DNA from: Tannerella sp.
GTDB taxonomy: Bacteria > Bacteroidota > Bacteroidia > Bacteroidales > Tannerellaceae
Length of the DNA: 15,810 nt
Assembly (NCBI GenBank): GCA_031282485.1
Contig: JAITDQ010000181.1
Span: forward strand, 1 to 15,810
Direction: 5' to 3'
Made by a program: the position numbers and the translations under genes. Under the pieces are notes generated by a model. That model was not told the DNA's origin, did not search any database, and saw only the letters and a program-made list of their open reading frames with translations. Of the stretch, positions 1 to 8,393 are shown one piece after another (position 1 is the stretch's first letter; every line of letters begins with the position of its first letter).

Positions 1-1144
1 CCGGACGCGAAACGCACTGTTCCGTACCTTTCAGCATAAGACTTACGGCGGTCATGTATAAAGGATCCCCGATCATATCACCGCTACCGCGCACCAGACC
101 TTCGCGTATGGCGGAATAACGCGGTTTGATTTTGCATTTTTCCTTAATCAGTTCCGGCAATTTTCTAAGTCCCGACGCACATCCTGCAAGCACAATCCCG
201 GAGCCTAACGCCTTCCTGTCTATCACTTTGCTTATACGCTCATGTACGTTTTCCACTATTTCTATCGCCCGCGCTTCAACAATCGCATTCAAATCATTTA
301 CCGCTATTTCACAGTCGGAACCTTCCATGTTAATATTTATCTTTCCATCGTCTTCTTCGAATATGGCGCTTCCGTATTCTATTTTCAGTTTTTCCGACGT
401 ATCTTCCGTCAGTTGCAACGAAGCGATATCGCACGTGATCAGGTGACCGCCCAGGGGGATAACCGCCGAATACAACAGATCGCCGTTCTTGTAAACGGTG
501 ACCGACGTTACTCCGGCGCCAAAATCAACAAGAGCGCATCCCAGTTCTTTCTCTTCCCTGCTAAGCATCGCATCGGCCAGAGCCAGCGGCGATACGATGA
601 GGTCGGCAATCTCTTTCCCGCAACGATCGTTTATGCTTCTTGCAATATCCCTGCGAATGGATGTTCGTCCTACAACGACTTTATAACGCGCTTCAAGCTG
701 TTTGCATGGTACGCCGACAGGATTTTTTTCCCTTCTCCCGTCGACATAATAAGTTGCGGGAGCAATATCAAGAACGTCGAGCAAGTCGGGTTTATAGTTC
801 CCGCATTGCTCTTTAAGGGCACGTATGTCCTCGGCCGAAACGACCTCCCCGTCTTCGAGTTCTCTTGTTTCCACACGGTCTACGGTTCGGACGGACTGGC
901 CTCCGACCCCGACATAAACCCTATCTATAAAACCTCCTTTCAGATGACTTTCCAATTTTCTGATAAGGGACGCAACGATATCTCCCGTCTTGTCAACGTT
1001 GTAAATGTTTCCCCTGTGAATGCATGAAGACGGGTCTTCCGTTTCGCACGCAATGATTGAAAACGTTCCGTCTGCATTTTTCTCTCCGACAATCCCGGTT
1101 ATATGGGATGTCCCCAAATCAATAGCTACAATATAATCCGTCAT
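1..1144 (-). CDS. ftsA: Cell division protein FtsA (actin-like), 3' end cut by window edge
   Basis: FtsA is the actin-like ATPase that tethers FtsZ filaments to the membrane and recruits later divisome proteins. I translated this frame by hand from the ATG at 1144; about 381 codons are visible and the gene runs off the left edge, so the C-terminal membrane-targeting helix is not seen. The N-terminus reads MTDYIVAIDLGTSHITGIVG, with the actin-family phosphate-1 motif DLGT at residues 9-12. The phosphate-2 motif VDFGAG lies at 206-211, and PLGG follows some 20 residues later. The adenosine-motif region reads GIVLAGCASGL (about 315-326), where FtsA usually has a GG-rich form such as LTGGxA, so one glycine is replaced by Cys322. 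The start lies 14 bp after ftsQ, and ftsZ would be expected next, outside the window. The family assignment is firm; the effect of the Cys is unknown. Confidence 0.93.
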   Translation of the reverse strand, partial: MTDYIVAIDLGTSHITGIVGEKNADGTFSIIACETEDPSSCIHRGNIYNVDKTGDIVASLIRKLESHLKGGFIDRVYVGVGGQSVRTVDRVETRELEDGEVVSAEDIRALKEQCGNYKPDLLDVLDIAPATYYVDGRREKNPVGVPCKQLEARYKVVVGRTSIRRDIARSINDRCGKEIADLIVSPLALADAMLSREEKELGCALVDFGAGVTSVTVYKNGDLLYSAVIPLGGHLITCDIASLQLTEDTSEKLKIEYGSAIFEEDDGKININMEGSDCEIAVNDLNAIVEARAIEIVENVHERISKVIDRKALGSGIVLAGCASGLRKLPELIKEKCKIKPRYSAIREGLVRGSGDMIGDPLYMTAVSLMLKGTEQCVSRP

Positions 1145-1158
1145 GGCTCTTTATCTTT

Positions 1159-1890
1159 TTATTTTTTTGTGCATACAATCTGATTCCTGTATTTCAAATT
1201 TATAACACTGTATTTTTCCCATCCCATTTTTGGTATCACCTGTTCGTAGAACAGGCGCAATCGTTCCAGTTTATCTTCATAATTCTCCAGATTCCCCAGT
1301 ATAATACAATGACTTCCTACACGGGGAATGATTTCCACATCATCGACCGACCGGACATAAATCTGCTCTATCTGATCGTTCCAGAACTCGTCTTCCTGCA
1401 GAAACAGTGCAAATTTATACAAATCAGTCGTTGCAAACGTTTTTTCTATATTTCCGCTTGCAACGGGAACATAAATTGCCTGTCCCAATGAGGACGGCAT
1501 TACTTTACCCGATTTATCAACATAATAGCTCCCTCCGGGAGTAAACACCCGCAATATAGGCATTTTTTGCGAAACAACAATCTTTATTTTACCCGAAACT
1601 GTTCGAATAACTTCCGCCTGCTCTATTATTTCGTTTTTAAGCAGCTGATTTTTAATGCTGTGCGTGTTTATTTTATCTCCCGCCATATTCAACGGATAAA
1701 GACGCGCTTTTTTAAGATAAGCGACAATATCCCGTTCCTTCAGAAAATGTTTTTCAAGACTGTCTGCAATAACCACCTCTACCTCCGTACACGCAGGATA
1801 GTCGTGCACGTCGCGCGTAAAAAACCAGACAGCCGCAACGATATACGCGACCAGCAATGTTGCCAGGATGATATACAGTACCTTCTTCAT
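1159..1890 (-). CDS. ftsQ: Cell division protein FtsQ
   Basis: FtsQ is a bitopic inner-membrane divisome protein that links early and late division proteins. The 243-residue product has a very short cytoplasmic N-terminus (MKK), one membrane segment at about residues 4-24, and then a periplasmic part. Residues about 35-105 fit a POTRA domain, ending in the strand-like KIKIVVSQKMPI. The segment after it (YYVDKSGKVMP, about 122-132) matches the FtsQ beta-domain pattern in which a conserved DxxG turn follows POTRA. FtsQ evolves fast, so the call leans on topology, the POTRA pattern and its position between murC (3 bp upstream) and ftsA (14 bp downstream), the normal Bacteroidota order. The length is in the normal range for the phylum. 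Confidence 0.9.
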   Translation of the reverse strand: MKKVLYIILATLLVAYIVAAVWFFTRDVHDYPACTEVEVVIADSLEKHFLKERDIVAYLKKARLYPLNMAGDKINTHSIKNQLLKNEIIEQAEVIRTVSGKIKIVVSQKMPILRVFTPGGSYYVDKSGKVMPSSLGQAIYVPVASGNIEKTFATTDLYKFALFLQEDEFWNDQIEQIYVRSVDDVEIIPRVGSHCIILGNLENYEDKLERLRLFYEQVIPKMGWEKYSVINLKYRNQIVCTKK

Positions 1891-1893
1891 TAT

Positions 1894-3279
1894 TTATGCA
1901 TATTTTTCATTCAACATGTTCCGTATGGGTTCCACAAAGCCGTCTATATCGCCGGCGCCAAGCGTCAGCAGGACATCCGCATCTTCTTTTTCAAGAATGT
2001 CCATAAGTTCCTCTTTCCGGCAAAGCGTTTTATCCGCAACCGTCACCTTGCCGAAAATCATTTCCGAAGTGACGCCGGGAATCGGTTCTTCACGCGCGGG
2101 ATAAATATCAAGGAGGATAAGTCTGTCCAAACCTGAGAGCGCCGCGGCAAATTCATCCGCAAAATCACGGGTTCGCGTATACAGATGCGGCTGGAATACG
2201 CCCGTCACCTTACGGCCTTCATAAAGTTCCTTTACCGACCGGATACAGCTCTGCAATTCCCGGGGATGATGAGCGTAGTCATCAATATATACCACCCGAT
2301 CGTTTTTCACCTGAAAATCGAAACGGCGCTGCGCTCCGGCAAAAGAGTTCATGGCCGCACGCATCTCGTCCGCCGTAACGCCGTTAAGCAAGGCGACAGC
2401 CATTGCCGCTATTCCGTTTTCGACGTTTGTCCTGACGGGAACGCCCAGCCGGACATCCGTCATACAAAGCTCCGGCGATATAAAATCAAAGAGGAGTTCA
2501 CCGTTCCCGACACGTATATTTGCGGCGTGAAAAACGGCTGTTTCATCCGTCGCCGAATAGGTATAAAGCCTTACATTCGGCTGCAAACGGGGCGTCACAT
2601 CAATCCCTTTTTTCATGATAAGCGTCCCGCCGGGACGTATCAGGGAAGTGAATCGTTCGAAACTCTCGCGGTAAGCCTGCGGAGTACCGTAAATGTCCAA
2701 GTGATCGGGATCGGCCGATGTGACGACGGCCATATAAGGCGTCAGGAAATGAAAGGAGCGATCGTATTCATCGGCTTCGATAACCGTCAGGTCGCTATGC
2801 TGCGAGAGCATGAGGTTACTGTCGTAATTTTTAAGTATCCCTCCGAGAAACGCATTGCAGTCTGCGGCCGACTGTTTCAGCAGATGAGCGATCATCGACG
2901 AGGTTGTCGTTTTCCCGTGCGTCCCGGCCACACACAAGCCCCGCGACGAACCGGTGATAAGTCCGAGCGTCTGCGAACGTTTCAGCACTTCGAAGCCGTT
3001 TTGACGAAACCAGGTCAACTCGCCGTGCGACGCCGGCACAGCGGGCGTATAAACAACAAGGGTCGTGTTTTTATCCCGGAAACATTCCGGTATGCGAGCC
3101 TCATCATCGTCGAACCGGATTGCGGCGCCTTCCGTTATCAGTCTACCGGTCAGGGCGGTGGGTGTCCGGTCATAACCGGCCACGCGCTTTCCTTTGGCCA
3201 GAAAATAGCGTATAAGCGCACTCATTCCGATGCCTCCGGCGCCTATAAAATACACTGATGATATGTCATTTAAATTCAT
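1894..3279 (-). CDS. murC: UDP-N-acetylmuramate--L-alanine ligase MurC
   Basis: MurC is the cytoplasmic ATP-dependent ligase that adds L-alanine to UDP-MurNAc, the first step of the stem peptide. The 461-residue product is of normal length. The N-terminal Rossmann-like domain carries the UDP-binding glycine motif GAGGIGMS at residues 13-20. The central ATPase domain has the P-loop GTHGKTT at 119-125, EADEYD at 168-173 and SADPDHLD at 188-195. The C-terminal domain carries DDYAHHP at 333-339, typical of MurC, and the FQPHLYTRT stretch at 362-370. GTHGKTT with DDYAHHP separates it from MurD, MurE and MurF, and from Mpl, which is also a possible confusion but usually lies outside this cluster. 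It starts 31 bp after murG and ends 3 bp before ftsQ, consistent with co-transcription. Confidence 0.97.
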   Translation of the reverse strand: MNLNDISSVYFIGAGGIGMSALIRYFLAKGKRVAGYDRTPTALTGRLITEGAAIRFDDDEARIPECFRDKNTTLVVYTPAVPASHGELTWFRQNGFEVLKRSQTLGLITGSSRGLCVAGTHGKTTTSSMIAHLLKQSAADCNAFLGGILKNYDSNLMLSQHSDLTVIEADEYDRSFHFLTPYMAVVTSADPDHLDIYGTPQAYRESFERFTSLIRPGGTLIMKKGIDVTPRLQPNVRLYTYSATDETAVFHAANIRVGNGELLFDFISPELCMTDVRLGVPVRTNVENGIAAMAVALLNGVTADEMRAAMNSFAGAQRRFDFQVKNDRVVYIDDYAHHPRELQSCIRSVKELYEGRKVTGVFQPHLYTRTRDFADEFAAALSGLDRLILLDIYPAREEPIPGVTSEMIFGKVTVADKTLCRKEELMDILEKEDADVLLTLGAGDIDGFVEPIRNMLNEKYA

Positions 3280-3310
3280 TCGCTTCTTTTAACGGTTCAA
3301 CATTCAAAAG

Positions 3311-4429
3311 TTATTCCCTGTCAGGAAAGGGTGCAATTATCCCGATGACTTCGTCCACAATCCTTTCGGCGCTGTTGTGCTGCGCAAAAAGAGTGATATG
3401 TTCGCTCAACGACTGCAACTGTTCCCTGTCGCCAATCAGTTTGAGGGCTGCGGGGACGAGCTGTTCTTCGGCCACATCATCGGGAATAAGAACAGCCGCT
3501 TTATTGTCGGACAGTGCACGCGCATTCTTCGTCTGATGATCTTCGGCCACATTCGGCGAGGGGATAAGTATTGCGGCCTTTTTCAAAAGACACAGTTCCG
3601 AGATTGTCCCCGCCCCGGCGCGTGAAACGACCAGATCGGCCGCAGCGTATGCATAATCCATACGCGAAATGAAACCGGAAAACCACAGTCCCTTATAATT
3701 CCTGTCTTTAAGTTCTTCCTTCAGTGCGTCGTAATAATAACGCCCCGTCTGCCATATCACCTGAACGCCGGCATCCGACAAAGCCTGCAAACCCTTATGC
3801 ACGCCACGGTTTATCGTACGCGCACCGAGACTTCCTCCGATAATCAACAATACGGGTTTGTCCGTTTCAAGTCCGAAATAATTGAGCGCTTCGGGATCTT
3901 TTTCCCGCATGTTTTCAATGTCTTTTCTCACCGGATTGCCCGTTATAATCAGGCGATTCGCAGGGAAAAACTTACTCATGCCCCTGTATGCAACACATAT
4001 TTTAGACGCCCGTTTGGCAAGCAGCCGGTTCGTCACTCCGGCATACGAATTTTGCTCCTGAATCAGAATCGGGATATGAAGCGACGAAGCCATCCACAGC
4101 GTAGGCCCGCTTGCGTAACCGCCTACGCCGATCGCTATATCCGGCTTAAAATCGCGGATAATCTTCTTCGCCATACCCAGACTTTTAATCAGTTTGACAA
4201 TAACGCCGAAATTTTCCAGTTTACGGGTACGGTTAAGACCGCTCACCGGCAAACCGATAATCTTATATCCGGCCGCAGGTACACGTTCCATTTCCATCCG
4301 GTCTTCGGCGCCGATAAACAGGATTTCCGCATCCGGGAACCGGCGCCGGAGTTCATTGGCTATCGAAACGGCCGGAAAGATATGTCCTCCCGTTCCTCCT
4401 CCGCTTATTATAATTTTATAACTGCTCAT
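3311..4429 (-). CDS. murG: UDP-GlcNAc:undecaprenyl-PP-MurNAc-pentapeptide GlcNAc transferase MurG
   Basis: MurG is a peripheral membrane GT28 glycosyltransferase that adds GlcNAc to lipid I to give lipid II on the inner face of the membrane. The 372-residue protein has the N-terminal glycine loop GGGTGGH at residues 10-16, followed by IFPA. The interdomain region has GVGGYASGP at 101-109 and QEQNSYAGVTNRL at 124-136. The C-terminal UDP-GlcNAc domain has the loop IGGSLGA at 197-203, SRAGAGTISE at 269-278 and DHQTKNA at 297-303. These are the diagnostic MurG motifs, and all look intact. It lies 30 bp after ftsW and 31 bp before murC, so lipid II synthesis is encoded next to its probable polymerase. 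Confidence 0.98.
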   Translation of the reverse strand: MSSYKIIISGGGTGGHIFPAVSIANELRRRFPDAEILFIGAEDRMEMERVPAAGYKIIGLPVSGLNRTRKLENFGVIVKLIKSLGMAKKIIRDFKPDIAIGVGGYASGPTLWMASSLHIPILIQEQNSYAGVTNRLLAKRASKICVAYRGMSKFFPANRLIITGNPVRKDIENMREKDPEALNYFGLETDKPVLLIIGGSLGARTINRGVHKGLQALSDAGVQVIWQTGRYYYDALKEELKDRNYKGLWFSGFISRMDYAYAAADLVVSRAGAGTISELCLLKKAAILIPSPNVAEDHQTKNARALSDNKAAVLIPDDVAEEQLVPAALKLIGDREQLQSLSEHITLFAQHNSAERIVDEVIGIIAPFPDRE

Positions 4430-4459
4430 GGTGTAACCTCCGATTCTGTTTTAGATCAC

Positions 4460-5770
4460 TTATACGTTTATATCTACATTCATTAAATAAACCCTGTCAT
4501 CTTCGGCAAGTACGCCGGACAGGACTTCTTTATTCATCACTTCGCCGGCGTAAGCCTCATCGGGGGATACCTGTTCCGCATATTCGCCGTCTCCGTTTTC
4601 TTCCCCGTCTTCCTCGTCATCGCCCATGCCTGCGGAAAAGCGGCTGACGCTCAAAATTATTCCGAAATAAAAACAGGTAAGCATGGTCGACGTGCCCCCG
4701 CGGCTTATCAACGGCAGCGGCTGTCCCGTCACCGGTATCAGGTTGACGGCTACAGCCATGTTTACGAACGCCTGTACAACAATCAGCAAACCGCATCCGA
4801 GCGCTAAGTATTTCGGGAACAGCTTTTCGCACCGTCGCGCAATAATGGCTACACGGAACATCAGGATCACATACAGCGCCAGAACGCCCATGCCTCCGAT
4901 GACAAGCCCCATTTCTTCGATGATGATGGCATAGATAAAGTCGGAATAGGCCTGGGGCAGGAAATCACGCTGCACGCTGCGTCCCGGCAGCTTGCCCGTA
5001 ATACCGCCGCGGGCAATGGCGATCTTCGCATGGCCTACCTGATAATTATCATCGTTCAGCACAAATTTATTCTCACCCTTGTCTTTACCGAAATCGTCGA
5101 TACGTCCTTTCCACGTCATAAACCGGTCGGGCAAATATTTCCGGGCGGCGTCGTCGGGCATGACACGGATCACGGCAAACAGCAGCAGGCCGAGCAACAG
5201 TACGGAGACCAGCAACAGCACAAGTTTTTTCAGCGGCGCCTGCCCTACAATCATCATCAGGAAGCAGACGAAACCCAGAATGAGGGCTGTAGATAAATTT
5301 TCGGTAAAAATGAGGGCGCACGTCAACGTAACGCTGCCCGTTATGATCCAAAAGGTTCTGTCCGGCGTAAAACGTTCCTGCCGGCTCAACATGAAAGCGA
5401 CAAACACGATGCAGGCAAGTTTGGCAAACTCCGACGGCTGGAACTGAATCCCCATAAACGAAAGAAAACGGGTCGTGTCGTTTATATTGACGCCCGCAAA
5501 AAGCGTGACGGCCAGCAGGATAAAGGATATGGGAAGGAGGATGATCGCCACGGAGAAATATCTACTCGGTATGTTATGCAGCAACAGGACGGCCGCAAAA
5601 CCCGCAAAAAGAAACGTGGCATGCCGCATGATCGGCGTCCAAAAATACACATCCCTGTATGCAAGCGTACTCGTCGCACTGTATACTTCTACCAGCGAAA
5701 CAAAGCACAGGAGCATGAATATGACCCAAATGGAACGGTCTCCCTTAAACAATTTACCGGCTAATTCCAT
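4460..5770 (-). CDS. ftsW: SEDS-family peptidoglycan glycosyltransferase FtsW, with acidic C-terminal tail
   Basis: FtsW is the septal SEDS polymerase that makes glycan strands from lipid II together with the class B PBP FtsI. The 436-residue protein has about ten hydrophobic segments between residues 13 and 380. SEDS hallmarks are QPSEFAK at 111-117, the loop aspartate in SDFIYA (Asp277), needed for polymerase activity in the family, and TGQPLPLISRGGTS at 348-361. Downstream of the last membrane segment, about 383-436 form a cytoplasmic tail with a strongly acidic start, GDDEEDGEENGDGE. FtsW tails vary, but this one is long and unusually acidic. RodA is the main alternative; the dcw position between murD (12 bp) and murG (30 bp) favours FtsW. 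Confidence 0.95.
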   Translation of the reverse strand: MELAGKLFKGDRSIWVIFMLLCFVSLVEVYSATSTLAYRDVYFWTPIMRHATFLFAGFAAVLLLHNIPSRYFSVAIILLPISFILLAVTLFAGVNINDTTRFLSFMGIQFQPSEFAKLACIVFVAFMLSRQERFTPDRTFWIITGSVTLTCALIFTENLSTALILGFVCFLMMIVGQAPLKKLVLLLVSVLLLGLLLFAVIRVMPDDAARKYLPDRFMTWKGRIDDFGKDKGENKFVLNDDNYQVGHAKIAIARGGITGKLPGRSVQRDFLPQAYSDFIYAIIIEEMGLVIGGMGVLALYVILMFRVAIIARRCEKLFPKYLALGCGLLIVVQAFVNMAVAVNLIPVTGQPLPLISRGGTSTMLTCFYFGIILSVSRFSAGMGDDEEDGEENGDGEYAEQVSPDEAYAGEVMNKEVLSGVLAEDDRVYLMNVDINV

Positions 5771-5782
5771 GATTACAACTAT

Positions 5783-7120
5783 TTACAGGTTACGGACACA
5801 AGCCTTAAACTGTTCGCCCCTGTCCTCATAATTCTTAAACAAATCAAAGCTTGCGCAGCATGGCGAAAGCAATACCGTATCGCCTTTTACGGCCAGCTCA
5901 TACGCTTTACGAACGGCTTCCTCCATGGAAGAGGCGTCTTCTATCTGCGGCGCTTTCCCGTCAAAGAACGCGTGCAGTTTGCTGTTATCCGCTCCCAGGA
6001 AAATCAGTGCACGCACTTTTTTCCTGACAAGAGGCTCTATTTCGGAATAATCATTGCCTTTATCCGTTCCTCCGAGAATAAGCACCAGCGGGGTGTTGAT
6101 GCTTTGCAGCGCATACCAGCACGAGTTGACGTTTGTCGCCTTCGAATCGTTGATGTAATCAACTCCTCTCACGCGGGTAACCATTTCCAGACGATGCTCA
6201 ACACCGCAAAAATCACTCAGCGAGGCACGGATTTTCTCATCACGTATGTCCGTAACCTTCGCTGCAATACCTGCGGCTAATGAGTTATATAGATTGTGCG
6301 TCCCTTTCAGGGATAATAAATCTCTGTCCATTGTGTATATTCCTTTTAATGTTTCCAAAATAATTTTTCCGTTTTCCACATAACCTTTTATTCCCGTTCC
6401 GGGGTGCTCTGCAAACGGATATAACGCAGCTTCCGGTTTAAACTTTTTAATTCCTTCTCTTATTACCGGGTCGTCATTCCAGAAAATAAATGCGTCTTTC
6501 GCCGTCTGGTTTCGGATAATTCCGAATTTGGAATCGACATATTCCTGAAAATTATAATGATAACGATCCAGATGATCCGGCGTTATATTCAACAAAACCG
6601 CTACATCCGCTTTAAATTCAAACATATTATCCAACTGAAAACTGCTAAGCTCAATAACGTAATATTCATGCGGATTTTCGGCCACCTGCAAAGCAAGGCT
6701 GCTGCCGATATTCCCGGCCAGTCCCACATCGAGGCCGGCATTTCGAAAGATATGATACGTCAGCGTCGCAGTCGTCGTCTTACCGTTGCTTCCCGTGATA
6801 CAGATCATTTTCGCGTCCGTATAACGTCCGGCAAATTCTATTTCCGATATTACGGGTATATTTTCTTCTATTATCCGGCTGATAAGAGGGGTTTTATCCG
6901 GTATTCCGGGACTTTTCACGACCTCGCCGGCAGTAAGTATTTTTTCGTCCGTATGACCTCCTTCTTCCCATTCTATCTCATGTTCATCCAGTATTTTTTT
7001 ATACTTCGGTTTAATAGCCGACACGTCGGAAACGAAGACGTCAAAGCCTTCCTTCCGTGCCAGTACGGCAGCGCCGGCGCCACTCTCTCCTGCGCCCAAT
7101 ATGACGATTCGACTGTTCAT
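5783..7120 (-). CDS. murD: UDP-N-acetylmuramoylalanine--D-glutamate ligase MurD
   Basis: MurD adds D-glutamate to UDP-MurNAc-L-Ala in the cytoplasm, using ATP. The 445-residue product has normal length. It has the N-terminal glycine-rich start RIVILGAGESGAG (residues 4-16), the P-loop GSNGKTT at 110-116, and NITPDHLDRY at 178-187. The lysine that would be carbamylated falls at Lys198 (DSKFG). NDSKATN lies at 324-330, and the MurD-specific C-terminal block LSPCCASFDLFKNYEDRGEQF lies at about 418-438. It sits 3 bp after mraY and 12 bp before ftsW, so translation is probably coupled with mraY. Confidence 0.98.
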   Translation of the reverse strand: MNSRIVILGAGESGAGAAVLARKEGFDVFVSDVSAIKPKYKKILDEHEIEWEEGGHTDEKILTAGEVVKSPGIPDKTPLISRIIEENIPVISEIEFAGRYTDAKMICITGSNGKTTTATLTYHIFRNAGLDVGLAGNIGSSLALQVAENPHEYYVIELSSFQLDNMFEFKADVAVLLNITPDHLDRYHYNFQEYVDSKFGIIRNQTAKDAFIFWNDDPVIREGIKKFKPEAALYPFAEHPGTGIKGYVENGKIILETLKGIYTMDRDLLSLKGTHNLYNSLAAGIAAKVTDIRDEKIRASLSDFCGVEHRLEMVTRVRGVDYINDSKATNVNSCWYALQSINTPLVLILGGTDKGNDYSEIEPLVRKKVRALIFLGADNSKLHAFFDGKAPQIEDASSMEEAVRKAYELAVKGDTVLLSPCCASFDLFKNYEDRGEQFKACVRNL

Positions 7121-7123
7121 TCC

Positions 7124-8386
7124 CTATCTGATTTTTAATGTGACAATAGTTATTACTGCGAGTATGATTCCTATCAGCCAGAAGCGGACAACTAATTTCG
7201 ATTCCGGCAAAACATTGTACGGACGTTGAATAACGGCCTGTATGCCGGCATTTCCCGGCTTCTGAAAATGATGATGCAGGGGCGCCATTTTAAAAATACG
7301 CCGGCCTTCGCCATATCGCCTTTTCGTATATTTGAAATAACATACCTGTATCAATACGGAAAGGCTTTCTATAAGAAAGACCCCGCAAAGAATCGGTATC
7401 AGCAGTTCCTTGCGTATGATGATTGCATAAACGGCAATAATACCTCCCAGCGTAAGACTTCCCGTGTCGCCCATAAACACCTGCGCCGGGAAGGAGTTGT
7501 ACCAGAGGAACCCTACGGTGGCGCCGATAAAGGCGGCGGCAAAGATAACCAGTTCCTCCGCTCCGGGCAGGAACATGATGTTGAGGAACGAGGCAAAGGC
7601 TATATGTGACGACATATACGCCAGTATCCCCAGCGCCACTCCCATTATGGCCGAACTGCCTGCCGCCAGTCCATCCAGCCCGTCCGTAAGATTTGCCCCG
7701 TTGGATACGGCCGTTACGATAAAGATAACGATCAGGATAAAAAACAGCCATGTTACTTCCTTTTTATAATCGCCTGCCCATAACGCCAGCCAGGCATAAT
7801 CGAAATTATTGTTTTTAATAAACGGGATGGTCGTCTTTGTCGATTTCGTTTCCGACGAATGAATCCGTATTTCTTCTACGACATTCCGGCCGTTGGTGAC
7901 CTCAATATTTTCGCGGATAACAGCATCCGGACTTAAATACAGCGTCATACCGACAATCAATCCCAAACCTACCTGTGCGACAATCTTGAACTTTCCCCGC
8001 AAGCCGTTCTTGTATTTCTTGAACACCTTTATATAATCGTCCGCGAAACCCAGCGCTCCCAACCAGACGGTTGTGATGAGCATCAGTATAATGTAGACAT
8101 TATTGAGGCGGGCGAAAAGCAATACCGGCAACAGGATAGAGATGATGATGATGATTCCTCCCATGGTCGGGGTGCCTTTCTTGTTCATCTGTCCTTCAAG
8201 GCCGAGGTCGCGAACCGTTTCGCCAATCTGCAAACGCTGCAACCTGTCGATTATATGTCGTCCGATAGTCGTCGAAATCAACAGGGCAAACATAACTGCC
8301 ATCCCGGAACGGAATGATATATATTTAAACATACCGGCGCCGGGAAAATCAATCCGGTCTAAATAAGCAAACAGGTCGTACAGCAT
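7124..8386 (-). CDS. mraY: Phospho-N-acetylmuramoyl-pentapeptide-transferase MraY
   Basis: MraY is the integral membrane transferase that moves phospho-MurNAc-pentapeptide onto undecaprenyl phosphate, giving lipid I. The 420-residue protein is longer than the approximately 360 residues of the E. coli enzyme. Motifs are KKGTPTMGG at 69-77, the aspartate pair in FADDYIK (Asp116-Asp117), NLTDGLDGL at 232-240, FMGDTGS at 304-310 and the histidine cluster HHHF at 371-374, all MraY-specific and intact. The extra length comes from a polar loop at about 152-210 and from about 13 additional residues between HHHF and the last membrane segment (VVRFWLIG). Both are probably usual for Bacteroidales, though I cannot align them here. 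It follows murE by 7 bp and precedes murD by 3 bp. Confidence 0.97.
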   Translation of the reverse strand: MLYDLFAYLDRIDFPGAGMFKYISFRSGMAVMFALLISTTIGRHIIDRLQRLQIGETVRDLGLEGQMNKKGTPTMGGIIIIISILLPVLLFARLNNVYIILMLITTVWLGALGFADDYIKVFKKYKNGLRGKFKIVAQVGLGLIVGMTLYLSPDAVIRENIEVTNGRNVVEEIRIHSSETKSTKTTIPFIKNNNFDYAWLALWAGDYKKEVTWLFFILIVIFIVTAVSNGANLTDGLDGLAAGSSAIMGVALGILAYMSSHIAFASFLNIMFLPGAEELVIFAAAFIGATVGFLWYNSFPAQVFMGDTGSLTLGGIIAVYAIIIRKELLIPILCGVFLIESLSVLIQVCYFKYTKRRYGEGRRIFKMAPLHHHFQKPGNAGIQAVIQRPYNVLPESKLVVRFWLIGIILAVITIVTLKIR

Positions 8387-8393
8387 AATCCAA

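Noticed and set aside
242..1027. 261-codon open frame on the plus strand
   Set aside because: It is antisense to ftsA, whose reading frame is clear from DLGT and VDFGAG; no domain is seen in the antisense product.
2185..3258. 357-codon open frame on the plus strand
   Set aside because: It lies wholly antisense to murC, which has all its family motifs. The predicted protein is rich in Arg, His and Cys, with no recognisable domain, as expected of a shadow frame.
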